Positions 22,774 to 34,486 of a stretch of 64,000 nt of DNA are shown one piece after another. The position numbers were made by a program, and so were the translations under genes. The notes under the pieces were generated by a model. It worked only from the letters and a program-made list of their open reading frames with translations, had not been told where the DNA came from and did not search any database. The DNA is from Mansonella perstans (Eukaryota > Nematoda > Chromadorea > Rhabditida > Onchocercidae). Within the stretch, counting starts at the first letter, position 1; each line of letters begins with the position of its first letter. The DNA is taken from positions 124,001 to 188,000 of the forward strand of contig JBAMDO010000567.1 of assembly GCA_037074765.1 (NCBI GenBank). The letters are read 5' to 3'.

Positions 22774-25700
22774 ATGAAAAGATTTGTGTATGAAATATGG
22801 CGTGACGAGAATCTTGCAGCAACACTATTGCAGAAATTTGTCAAAAATAAAAAATCTATTGTCATTGATTATTCTTCTCCAAACATTGCTAAACATTTTC
22901 ATGTTGGCAATTTCAGGTTCTGGAAAATTTATTTATTTTTTTCAATGATTTATGTTTGTACTTGGCCTTATTTGCCATTTTATGTATCAGTATTTGGTAG
23001 TTCATAATAACTGATATAATAATTGTGTAACAATGAGGAAGTAAAATTTCTGCTAAATGATAGAGTGGTTAAACCACAAACCACTTTTCCATTTCAGCAA
23101 GCATTTTAAGCAACAAAAAATGGAAAAGAGCAGAATCGGATTTTAACATTAGAAAAAAAAAATTCCAATTTCCAATCAGAAAACATCAAAAAATAATTAC
23201 AAACTTTCTGAATTACTTAATAATTAACAAAACAAGATAGATCTATGCTTTTAGCCAGAAAAATAAAAATCCCTAGTGCAGGACAAAAAAATGCAAAAAA
23301 CTTATGGCAAAAAATAACAATGGGCAAGAAAACCCAACAGTAATTTCCTATTTGCAATATAAAATGTTGAATTAAAAATAATGAAACAGTTATTGATCTA
23401 CTAAAAATATTTTGTCAGTTAAGAAAAATTTTAGCTGAAAACCTACTTTTTATTGTTAATAGGAATTGTAATGTGCTATTGCAAATACTCAATTTATACG
23501 CTTAATTAAATAATATGGAGGACAAAGATTAATGAGTTAATTATTGCTATAAGTTGGCTTTAGATGGAGCAAACTAGCATAACTATTACTTACTGTGAAT
23601 TGTTTATATGCCTTCTATCAATGTGCAATGTTCAAAATTTTTTTTTTAAGCATTATTTTCTGAAATATTTTTGTTATTCTTATTTGCAGATCCACTGTCA
23701 TCGGGCACTTTATCGATGCAATAAATAGGGCTGCTGGCAATAAAGTTATATCTGTTAACTATATCGGTGATTGGGGATTGCAATTCGCACTGATTGCTGC
23801 TCATTGGCCAACGATGAAACCCTCTCCAACGGTATGCTTATTTCACTTTACTTGTTTTTTTCATTATTCATTCTACAGGACAATATCAGAAGGTCTTTTT
23901 TCCAGGAATGGTCTACGTGGAATAGTATGCAAAAGTTTACACTTTTGGCTAAATGTTATGTTGAAGCAAACAAATTGGCTGAACATTCGAGCAGCTTTTT
24001 ACGAGAAGTTCACGATATTCTTGCTAATATGGAAAACTCTTTGTTAATTGCTAGCACCAATGATTATTTATCATTCTGGCAAAGTATACGGCAGTTATCA
24101 CATGAACAGTTGCAACATTTTTATAGGTATAGCAATATCATATATCGCCATATCTTTGATGCCATAAAAGAGATGTGACGTATTTAAATTGGCTTTCCAT
24201 TTTTTCCCATAATTTTGTTTTGATTTATTTTTCATATTATCACTGAGAAAAGTTTATATCACAGATTCTTACATTCTAGACTTTTATGCACTATCTATGA
24301 TGAACTAGTTATCATCATAGATAGTTGAAAAAGCCTTTAAAATATTGGTAATAAAAATTAATTGTTACTATAGTAATAAGATGAGTAATTTCACAGATTG
24401 GATTCTGAACTGCAACTGAAATATGGTTTCGGAGATTTATAGTTTAATTTAAAATAATAAATCTTATAGTTCCTAATGCAAATATCATTATGAAAAAAAG
24501 TTTCAGGCGTATAAATTTAAAAATGGATGTAGAATATTTCGAGTCTGACTTTGTTGTTTCTGCTCACCGATTAATTGATCGAATGTTAAAAGAAGGACAA
24601 GCAGAAAATAGCGGTGATGGTGCTGTTTTGGTCAGATGCAAAGAATTGGATAGGCCTCTCATTATTAGAAGATCAAATAATACTACTCTTTATTTATCCA
24701 GGCAATCATTTACACATATGCTTTTTAGTCATGTAAAATCTCATTAGTAGTAAAGTGAAATTGGCAATAATTCATTGTGGATGCAGGTTATGGTAGCACA
24801 ATTTTTAATTTCCAATTTCAAAAGTTCAGGGATTTAGCATCGATTTTGTTACGAGAGCAATTGTATGCAGCGGATGAGTATTTGTTTGTGGTTGATCATG
24901 CACAACGACAACACTTCATCAATTTGAAATACCTTTTAAATGTCATCGGGAGAGATGACATCAGTGATAAAATACAACATGTCTCATTTGGACGCGTAAG
25001 AGGCCTTTCTACTAGGTGCGGATAGTTTATATTGTCATTAAAACTTTTATTTTTATTCTGGATCACTTATAAGTGGATTAGTCCTTGTTAACTTTAATTT
25101 GCTATTGTTCAAGAATAGTTCATTGTGCCAGTCTGTAAATTTTTTCTTTAATTCTTTATTTTCACAAATTCTTATAGGCTTGGAGAAGTTGAATTGGTAA
25201 ATAAAATACTGGATCATGGTTTGGAGCTTGCAACATCCTTCATTACCAAATCTAAAACGATGAAAATTGGCCAAAATGAAATTCCTCGTAAATTTATTTT
25301 TAACGGCACTTATTCCTTGATGGTATAATCAATATAGTGTTGAATGGGTTATTTGACAAATTAATATGATGTGTTGAAGTGTTTGAATATTGAGAAATTA
25401 GCATCAACATATATGTATTTTTAAGAAGTCGCAGCTAATTTATCACTTGGAACGATGATAGTAGATGATCTCAAGAGAGCACGATCCACCGATTACTCAT
25501 TTTCATTCGACAAGGCATTTCAAATGAATCAAAATAATGCACTTCTTTTGCAGGCATATAGTTTCTTCTACAAATTTTTAAAGTACTTTATTGGCCTCCT
25601 ATATGCTCTTATTTTTTACTTTTGCAATGTGTAATGCTGAAAATCCTTTACTTAAGCACTCTCCCGCGATGTATAAATGATTCTGTTTATAGATATATGA

Positions 25701-26146
25701 AAATATACATTTAATCGATGATATAAGATTTAATGTCCCAGTTGAAGTAGACCTATTCGAATTGATTTTCATTCATCAATTATTGATTGCAGACGAAATA
25801 CAGTCGGTTAACATCAATCGAGGAACGGAATCATGCTTTGAAGCAGAATCTAATGGAAGGATTAGAGGGGGATTTCGAAACGAATGAAGCGAGTTGGCGT
25901 CTTTTAAAACAGTTCAAAGCATTTCCTGATGTTCTCTATGCAAGCTATCAGGAAATGGAACCTTGCCGGTTAACCGTTTACTTACTGCAGCTGGCGAACG
26001 TTGTGGGCTCCGCTTCCTCCATTCTTCGAATATCAAATGAACCACTGGATGTGGCAGTACCAAGGCTTTTATTGCTATCAACTGCGCGAAAGATTCTGAA
26101 GAGTGGGATGCGTCTACTCGGTATAGAACCATTGAAAAGAATGTGA
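22774..26146 (+). CDS. RARS2: Arginyl-tRNA synthetase, mitochondrial type
   Basis: Eight in-phase exons: 22774-22916, 23690-23831, 23879-24126, 24507-24701, 24830-25015, 25178-25287, 25426-25553, 25793-26146, giving 501 residues (human RARS2 578). The class I HIGH-type motif is HVGN in [58 protein letters not shown] (the KMSKS-region equivalent) and the C-terminal DALR anticodon-binding domain ending [13 protein letters not shown] all match the mitochondrial form. It charges tRNA-Arg with arginine for organellar translation. Two introns use GC donors (24702 and 25554); intron 2 is only 47 nt. The model lacks roughly 75 N-terminal residues of the RNA-binding domain, so the true 5' end may lie upstream, although ATG 22774 sits 18 nt after an acceptor. 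Confidence 0.92.
24291..24324. repeat. Perfect 13-bp inverted repeat in a RARS2 intron
   Basis: CTATCTATGATGA at 24291-24303 pairs with TCATCATAGATAG at 24312-24324 across an 8-nt loop. It lies inside the 24127-24506 intron. It could fold as a hairpin or be chance in AT-rich DNA. Confidence 0.7.
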
Positions 26147-26480
26147 TGATAAAAATTTATTTACAGATTTTAGTCGTGTATCATGAAATTTCGTTTCATT
26201 TTCATGGATTTATTCTTACTAATGTAGTATAAATGAGGATGATGAATTGGTATTGGTTTGAAAAATCAAGAAAAATTTCTACATTGAGAATGGCGCTATC
26301 AAAGCATGAAATTGTGCAAGAATTTTGATGGTTTGGTTTTCAAAATCACTTTTAATAACGGGGATCATTTTTGCTTGTTATTTTATGCATTCCAACTTTT
26401 AAATCCATATCTTTGTCTAACAAAACAACAATAAAATAGCTTTCCATAATTCAACACTATATTCAATATGCTACGAGCAC
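26147..26480. other. Convergent 3' region RARS2 / PRKCSH
   Basis: Only 334 bp separate the two stop codons. AATAAA occurs on the + strand near 26430 and on the minus strand near 26207-26212, each placed so that the two 3' UTRs could overlap. No gene is seen. Confidence 0.5.
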
Positions 26481-29400
26481 CTAAAGTTCTTCATGTTGGT
26501 CAGTGATAGTTGCAGGATCTGGGCATGCAGCGGGGGAACGCAAAGTGAAAAGATATTCACATTTGCTTGGTTCTGATGCTCCTACCAACTTTGTCTCTTC
26601 TCCACATTCAGTGATTACTTTTGTGGATCGTTCCGGCCCATTCCAGCATGGTGTGCCTTTCTGATAGCTTTGCAATGCGTATTTGTTTGGTTCGCTTCCA
26701 ATCCAACCACTCCATTTGCTGAAATAAGAAGCTTAACCGGAAATTCTGTAAAAATCTCAATTTTTAAAATCATTTTGCGAAAAATGGTTCAAATCACCAT
26801 ACATATACACAACAGTCTGGAAAGTTTAAAATCTGGTAATCGTATTGAAATTTGAAATCAATTACAATGAACACTTCAATTATAAATTACAGGCAACTGA
26901 CTATTATTTAAAAATATCAATGAGCAACTATTGAATGCTGAGTATTTTCAACATACCCTAAATCAATATCGATAGCATTATTTTTGCCTTTCTGCACAGC
27001 CTTGTCAAATAAGCATAGCTTATAGGTATATTCGTTCTCATCCATCTCAAAACATTTTCCTTTTAGCGAGGCCCAAGCCATATCTGTTCCAAAATCATCA
27101 CTGTTATATTGTTCACAGTCTCTGAAAAGATTTCATGCCGAACATACGCTCGTACAAAATATTCCGTTATCACGTTATCACCAAAGTCCACTTTCACCAT
27201 ATGTATCTGGTCATATATCCAACTTCTCGTTTTTTCTTTTCTCCTGCCGTCCACCTTTCTCTTTCTCCTTCAGTCTTGATTTATTATGTTATTGATATAT
27301 TTTCAAGCGTAAATTATTACTTGATCGACAATTCCAGATCTGTATAAAGTTTATCAATATCATCATACTCCGTCTTTGCATTTTCCGCCTCTGAAACAAC
27401 AGTAAAATGATGCAAAAGTCAAATTTTCAGATCTCATTTCTGCAAATTGACCCGCCTTTAATATCTACTTATTAAGTTAAAATTGATAAAGTACAAAACC
27501 TTTCACTATTGTTTGCGTTTCTTCATCAAAAGCTGGTTTATTTAAATCGATATTTGGAATTCGAGGAATTTCCACGCCAATGCTTTCACTTTCGTTTGAT
27601 TTAATTTTCTCTGGTTCATTGATTCCAGTATCATCTTGAAGTTCTGGATTTTTTTATAAATCAAATTAATTTAATTGAATGTTGAAAAGGTTAGTGCATT
27701 GTCTGACTTTTTAAAAAATAATTGTTGGAAATCTCAATGTCATACTAAAACAATGTAACTAGATTTTTTTGAAAAAAATAAATCAGCAAATAAACATCTC
27801 AAACAATCGTTATATTCTCACTCATTCGGCGTTTGCAGCAAAACATAGAAAACCAATGTGACGGTAAAGTTATATTTTTTCTCAATATTACTTAATTTGT
27901 CTACTATCTCTTCTCAGCATCTCAGTCTAAGGATTAATTTATTCTGTTCTCCATTTGTTTCAACAGTTTCCCGATTTCAAACAACAATTTGATCTCAATA
28001 ATAAGGCATCAGAGCTAGATTTTGTTAGTATAGATAAAGTGGACTGACGTTCAGTTTCATCTGTTTCTGTCTCGACTTCACTTGGCTTTTCAAAAAGATT
28101 ATATATGTTGTCGTAAACATTTTGCAGGAAGGATTCGAAGTTGCAATCCTCCATTCCATCAGGTAAAACGTGCTGAAATTAATGAATCTACTTAAGAAAT
28201 TAGATTCCCAAGTAAAAAAGAACTTTTTATGTTTTATGAATCTAAGATTTTTCTCCAGTTTGACCAATTCCTTATATTCAACTCTTATACTATTAAATTT
28301 CAGTGAATAGAAAACAAATTCGAGAAATAAATCATTGTCCTTTGTTTCACGCCCAAAATATGAAAAGAGTGTGAAAAATTAACACTGATCAAAGACAAAA
28401 CCTTGATTTCGTCATCAGAAACAGCTCCATCTCCATTTGTATCAAACTCCTTCGCCAATTTCAATTCTTCCAAAGTAATCCTAAAATTTATTAAATTTGA
28501 GTCCTCTCCTCAACCGAAAATTCTGGGAACAGAAAATTTTATACTTTGCAGAAGCTTTTGTACGCTAATCCATGAATTTATTCGTACATAATGAAAATGG
28601 AATGCCTTACTTTCCATCTTTATTTGAGTCAAATGCGACGAACAACATTTGCGCGTATTCTTGCTTGAATCTCTGCTTGTCTTCTGTAATGAATACAGTT
28701 TAGAAATAAAACTGTACTGCTTTATAAAGTTCTTACCAAAGAAATTCTAGGAATATTGATTTAGAAAGTGTCAAAGTGTCACTATATATTTTTGCAGACC
28801 GCTCTATTTCTACCACTTATATTTCACCCTTGACTTCATAAGTGGGAGATTTATTCTTATTTTTAGGACAAACTGAAATCCCACATCGAGAAGCTTGCAG
28901 AAGTTGCTTTATAACGATTCCAATATAACTGATTCACAAATCAAACTGAATTACCCTCCCAAGCTTCTTCATGCTTTTTCTTCGCTTCCGCAGCCAGATT
29001 GGCTTTCTCATCCATTTTTGTTTGAGCATCGGTTCTCAACTTTGTTATTTCATCCATTTTCTTTTTCAAAGATTCCAACTTTTCTAATTTTTCAGTTTTC
29101 AACTGCCGACCTGCTGCAACCAATTCTGTCCGTTTTACAAAACCCTGAAAATTTCCTGATTTACCCGGTAATTGCAATGCAAAACCAATATAGCAGCAAT
29201 GTCGCGCTTCTCAGAAGAATTAAAAGAATGTTTAACAGTTATTCAAAGATTTCTAAGCAGATGCAAAACTAGCACCATATGAAATTATAGACTGAAAATA
29301 ACCAAAATCATTCATGAGATCTTATGAATAAAAGAGCTACAACTTAACATCCACCAATATTAATGCTGATGCATTACCTGCTTTACTAATTCAATTTTTT

Positions 29401-30925
29401 GGCGTATTTCTTCGCGATATTTTACTCCTAATTCATTACAGATATTATCGCAATCAACTGCACTATCCCATTCATCACTTCCATCACAACAATCTAAACA
29501 CAGCAGCTAAAAGAAAATGTTCTGCTAATCCAAAAGCAAAGCACACTGAATTGTTTTCAGATTCACAAAACATTGCTCGAAAATTTTAATAGAAACTCGG
29601 CAAATCTCTAACATATACTACTGCAAAATTCAAGTTTGAAACCGAAATAAATCATGTATTACATATAAAAGGATTTTCCTTGCTGTATTAAAACTAAAAA
29701 AGAAAATGGAAAATCATGCTGAAGGAACTGAGAAAGACGAGATTATTTTTTCTGCAAAAAATAATCAAAATACGCAGTCTGAGCAAACAACAGAACTGTT
29801 ATAAGCTCTCAGATCACCGTAACTTTCAATATCTCACTAAACTTTGTTAATTTATTAGAGATTTAACAAAGAAACTGATCCATTATAAATTCACCAAAAA
29901 AAAACTAACCGCATATTTGGTCATTCACTCGATTTGAAGGCAAATCTTCAGGTTTAAAACCACGATTCAAACAGTGAAACTTGGCAGTGGGGCATGCAGA
30001 CGTTCCTGAATAAAAATATTATGAAGTTTTTTCAGATTCCTAAATATCGGCAAACAGTTGCCATACCTTCAGCAAATACCGGCAAATACCACACCGGCAA
30101 ATACCTTCAGTTATCAAAAACAAATTTTGCATTTAATTGCCATATTACGCATTTTTTATTTGAAAAAAAAGTAAGGATCAAAACTTGAATAGATTTTTGT
30201 CTGCTTATCGATGATTTTATCATGTGTCATAAAAAAGATAAATATTGAATTCAACAAAAGGTTACGAGATTCCTACCATTTTGGAAATTTTTAAAGTATT
30301 GCAAATATCGAAAGTATGAATCAGTGTTGCCAGATCTGAATTAAGGACATTAATTTTGCAATTTAAATTATTTCTAAAAATTTTTTACTACTTAAATCTT
30401 GAGATCGTTCAGTAAGCTGATGGTTGAATGAAATAAGGAATCAGTACACAGACCTGGTTCATCGCTTCCATCAGGACAATCGCAATAATCATCATTAACT
30501 TGCGAAAAAGGAATTGATTTAGAATTGTCTATACATGCAAATGTTTCACCGGTCGCATAGAATGCTCCACCTTAATAAATCTTTCATTGGATAATTTAAT
30601 TTACTCAATTTAATAATTGTAATTTAATTTTTTCATTATTTCTTTTATAAATTCATTAATTTCATTCTTTTTTTTTAAATTTATTTAAGATTCAAAAGAG
30701 ATATAACATCAATGATACGTCATCCTTTATTCTTACTCATATTTTGATTGTATCAGAATATATGTAATAAAAATACTAACGTGCAAATGGAACTCCACGT
30801 GGTCGATTGCCATATCCACTAGGTTTCGGCTTTCGTCCAGTCTTCCTCAATAGTCCAATACTTACACTCGGTTCAATGATAGCAATAAAGATCATTGAGC
30901 ATAAACTGACCAAAGTAAGCATCAT
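26481..30925 (-). CDS. PRKCSH: Glucosidase II beta subunit (PRKCSH)
   Basis: Twelve in-phase exons (5' to 3'): 30925-30781, 30570-30454, 30005-29910, 29493-29378, 29144-28955, 28683-28611, 28480-28402, 28172-28049, 27643-27500, 27390-27321, 27121-26957, 26718-26481, giving 518 residues (human 528). Order: hydrophobic signal peptide after [11 protein letters not shown], two LDL-receptor class A-like repeats ([15 protein letters not shown] and [14 protein letters not shown]), a Lys/Glu coiled coil, two EF-hands ([24 protein letters not shown]), a short acidic linker, the C-terminal MRH (mannose-6-phosphate receptor homology) domain with KWSGWIG and [11 protein letters not shown], and a final HEEL that fits an ER-retention signal. 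It retains the catalytic subunit in the ER and recognises mannose, for glucose trimming and calnexin-cycle quality control. The acidic linker is shorter than in human. The start lies 7 nt after an acceptor. Confidence 0.95.
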
Positions 30926-30988
30926 CGCTGGACTGTAACAAAATGTGGGATACTCACGTATACATACGTTTATAATGGAGAAAGACTT

Positions 30989-31087
30989 AAGGTAAAGTAT
31001 ACGTGGAATACGTTGGCTAAAAAGGTAAAGTATCCGTAGAATTTGTTTGTTAAGAAGGTAAAGTATCTGTGGAATTCGTTGGCTAAC
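30989..31087. repeat. 33-bp tandem repeat, three copies
   Basis: Copies at 30989-31021, 31022-31054 and 31055-31087, each beginning AAGGTAAAGTAT and ending near CGTTGGCTAA. Copies differ at several positions. The array begins about 60 bp upstream of the PRKCSH start. Confidence 0.9.
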
Positions 31088-31170
31088 AGTGCCTCAACCA
31101 ATGAACAATTTGGGTGCATTTGATATTCATTTTGACACTGTCTTTACCACCTACTGTACATTTCCAGGAA

Positions 31171-31404
31171 TGTACGAGAATGGAAAGGGTGGACATGTAG
31201 GACAATTGTGACCGGACGATGGGAAGGGTGGACATACAAGACAATTGTGACCGGAGGATGGAAAGGATGGACATGGAGGACGGTTGTGACCGGAGGATGG
31301 AAAAGGTCGACATGGAAGACGGTTGTGACCGGAGGATGGAAAGGGTGGACATGCAGGACAGTTGTGACCGGAGGATGGAAAGAGTGGACATGCAGGACAG
31401 TTGT
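31171..31404. repeat. 39-bp minisatellite, six copies
   Basis: Six units start at 31171, 31210, 31249, 31288, 31327 and 31366. The core is GACCGGAGGATGGAAAGGGT followed by GGACATG and GGACAGTTGT. The array is far more GC-rich than the flanks. Because 39 is a multiple of three, several frames stay open on both strands, which explains the apparent 96-150 residue proteins here. Confidence 0.95.
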
Positions 31405-32019
31405 GACAGCATACAAAACAGATTGCTGCGACAAACAGTTAACTCATACTGAACAAATAATACTATCTTTAATCGAAAATGATCTAAACGTAAATATTTC
31501 ATATTGAGAAAACACAGAGAGTATAGGTCATACAATTTGACTTGTCATGACGTGTTCTGTCTATTCAATCAACGGAAGCATATTTTCTCCTTATATCTTG
31601 TGATCTATACTTCTCTTCAGCAGTTATGCTTCTTTTATAACTCTCGTAATATATTTCCCTCAATTTCTCTACTAAAATGTCACTTCAGTGGACATTTTAT
31701 GGGTTCTTTTAAGTGATAGCAATATTGCTATCAACTGATCATTTAAATAATATGACTACTGATATGAAATGATTAAGAAGTTCAAATGATATCTATCTGC
31801 AGAATGTGGACATGCAAAAGAAGTTATTGCTATTTCTATGTTAGCTATTTTTATCAACAAATGATCATTTTATTCAATTACAAATAGCATATTAATTGCA
31901 TGTTATAGAATGTTTCATCGAAATTGCATAATGGATTAAGATAAATAAATGATTTATTGCAATAATTGAATATGATAATTGGATTATATTTAAATTAAAA
32001 ATAATTTTTATGCATAATT

Positions 32020-32536
32020 TTAAAAATATAAAGATATCGAAGAACTGCAATTACATTCATTTAGTTCATGGTATTTAGTGTAAAGAAGTTGGTCTAGGTA
32101 ATTGGAATTGATTGTAGGAGTTATTTTGCTTTCTAAAGAAAAATCGTAAATGGGCACTTCCAAAGGGTTGCAATCAGAAAGCTCAGAAAGTACTTCCCGA
32201 CCAACAATCTCTACATCTGAGCCAATGCTCGGTGTTCCTTCAAGGCTTGTTTTAATGAAATTAATCGATTTCGTCTATAGATCATTTTTTAAATATGAAC
32301 AATTTGAAATTCAAACTTAAGAAAGATGAAATGTGCTTGAAGGTGGAAATCTTTTATTGGATCCTGTAATGTTTCTGCTCTGTGTTCTGCTGAAATTTGA
32401 GCAAAATAGAAAATGTCGTATTTTAGTAAGCCAAGAGCATAGATAGTCTAATTTATTGAATCGTCTAAGAAATGACCTGAAATTTGACAGAATTGTAACC
32501 ACTATTCATGAGATTCACAGAACCCGTAATATTCAT
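32020..32536 (-). CDS. Possible two-exon gene, unknown protein
   Basis: Exon 32536-32477 (ATG, 20 codons) ends at CAG|GTCATT and joins in phase 0 to exon 32274-32020 (85 codons with stop) after acceptor CTATAG, giving 104 residues. The second exon is a long open frame with balanced codon use, uncommon in this AT-rich stretch. It reads LEGTPSIGSDVEIVGREVLS near its start and ends with a Cys/Ser-rich stretch. No domain, signal peptide or family was recognised. It lies head-to-head with the phosphatase gene at 32756. It could also be the last exon of a longer gene. Low to moderate confidence. Confidence 0.35.
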
Positions 32537-32755
32537 GTAATACTATCGGATAAATGATCAGAAGGATCGATAGAAGAATTGAATTAATCTAGTAGTCCAA
32601 CCATTATCCTTGTGTATTTGTTGTTAATCTGATAACAACATTTGTCATATGAAAGTGAAAGAAAGACAACTTGACTGATTGAAATTTTATTTTTAGCATT
32701 AGTGCTAGAAAATATAAAATACAAGTGCTGCCCGGATGTAGGGTAAATTTTTCAG

Positions 32756-34391
32756 ATATGTATTGAAGCCAGGTGAATATTTACACGATGTTAAAGAATC
32801 AGAAACTCTTAATGATTTTACACGTCGCGCATGTTCCATGACTGTTTACGGTTTATTCTTTGATTATGCTACTGTCATTTCTAAGGATATCAAGAATGCA
32901 TCGGCCGTTTGTGAACAACATGAAGTCTTAAATCGATACAAGGATATTCGATGTCTTGATCAGACTAGAGTGATAGTTCCGTTAGTGCATCTTTACTTGT
33001 ACAAGAAATGGACTTTGAGAATAAATTATTTTCTTTTTTCTTTTCTTCTCAAATACAATATCTAAACTTTGATTTTTACAATTAATAGATATTGAAAAAC
33101 GTAAGAACTTATAAAAAGTTCAAGTCATTCTTTGGCAAACATTTTGACTTGATTTTTTTCGAAAGTTTCAGGCATGCATCAGGTAAACATGATTACATTA
33201 ATGCCAATTATGTGGATGGATTTCGGGAGGAGAAGAAATTTATTTTGACACAGACGCCATTGGAAAATACTGTGGAATCATTTTGGGCAATGATTTATCA
33301 GGAGAATGTAGTCGAAATTGTTGCAATGTCCAGTTTGTATTCACCAAAAAAATTCTTGTATATTCCAATCAAGCGAACAGCTACTGTTGTATTCGGACCC
33401 TATTCCATCAAATTTTGCGGATCACAATTAATTCGGAATGCCTATGAAGCATCAGTATTAAAGGTCGTCTACTTATCAATGCTACACTGTTATCAGTTCG
33501 ATTTTGAGATAACAACTAGTATGATAACGACGAGTGAAAAAGAGAATTTTTTATTTCTATACGTGTAAGCAATAAAGTTTCATTCCTAAAGGATATTAAA
33601 GGTCGAAAATTAACTTGAGGCTTAAATCGCTGAATTGCATAGCCGTGCTTTTTCAAATGGATTTTAATGTTATGATTGCTTCAAATTAAATTTCAGTTGA
33701 AAAAAAGTGATGGCCAAGAGCGGAAAATTCTTCATATATGCTTTTATGCATGGCATGATAAAGGATCTCCAGAAAGACCAACTGAACTGCTTTATTTGAT
33801 GTCCGATATAAATTACAATCGACAGCTGTTTATTAAGGAAGCAAAAAAAAGTGGTTGGCTGAAAGATGGACAGTATGTTTTCGATGTATTTACTCCCTTA
33901 GTTTCAAGACAAGTTTTGAAAACTGGGTTACTCTCTGTGTTCGTTATATTGGGATGTTTTTTATAATCTGATTCCTTTTATAAAGTTATCAGATAAATCT
34001 AGAGGCCTCATTCCAATGTCTTACGTCCTCTATAGATCAACTTGTTCGAGAAAAAGCGGGACATAACCTCTTCCGGAATCATACGAATATGCTTAGTTCC
34101 AGTTCACCAATCGTTGTACATTGTTTGACGGGTGCAAGTAGGAGTGGCACATTAGCTGTGCTGGATATTTGTTGCTGTAAAATGGATTATACCGAGAAGC
34201 TACTTAATGGAAATGTATTGGTGGATGTTCGAGATACGGTACTTCGTGTCAGAACACAACGTGACAAAGCAGTTATGAAACCCGAACAGTATTTATTATT
34301 ACATTTACTTGTGATCGAATATGCTTTACGCCAGAAATACTACGATGATATTGATTTCATTGATTTGTCAAACTATACCAGTGCTACGTGA
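32756..34391 (+). CDS. Divergent protein tyrosine phosphatase (5' end unresolved)
   Basis: Four exons join in phase: 32756-32980, 33172-33463, 33697-33872, 34097-34391, about 328 residues of a single PTP domain. The first exon opens with one nucleotide of a split codon, so at least one 5' exon is missing. PTP motifs follow in order: NRYKDIRCLDQTRVIV, KHDYINANYVDGF, FILTQTPLENTVESFW, a WHD loop (WHDKGSP, normally WPD), the signature HCLTGASRSGT (normally HCSAGxGRTGT) and the Q-loop TQRDKAVMKPEQY. The catalytic Cys, Arg and general-acid Asp are all present, so it may be active despite the changes. No membrane segment is seen. Nematodes have an expanded family of such cytoplasmic PTPs. Substrate is unknown. 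Confidence 0.82.
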
Positions 34392-34486
34392 AGATTACTA
34401 ATCTGTTTTAGTTTTTACATTATTTTACATGACTGTAAAACTCTCGAGGCAATGCAAGTGAAAATAAAAATTTAATAAACTACCTA

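Larger units (their letters stand above)
30926..32019. other. Intergenic region with minisatellites
   Basis: Upstream flank of PRKCSH. It holds a 33-bp and a 39-bp tandem array. Beyond them (about 31405-32019) nothing is recognised; long frames on both strands are repeat-driven. Confidence 0.55.

Noticed and set aside
31083..31535. Apparent 150-residue and 96-99-residue repeat proteins on both strands
   Set aside because: They are translations of the 39-bp minisatellite; the period is a multiple of three, so frames stay open without selection, and no splice or start context supports them.
32697..32742. Candidate 5' exon of the PTP gene
   Set aside because: The implied intron would be only 13 nt; the true upstream exon remains unidentified.
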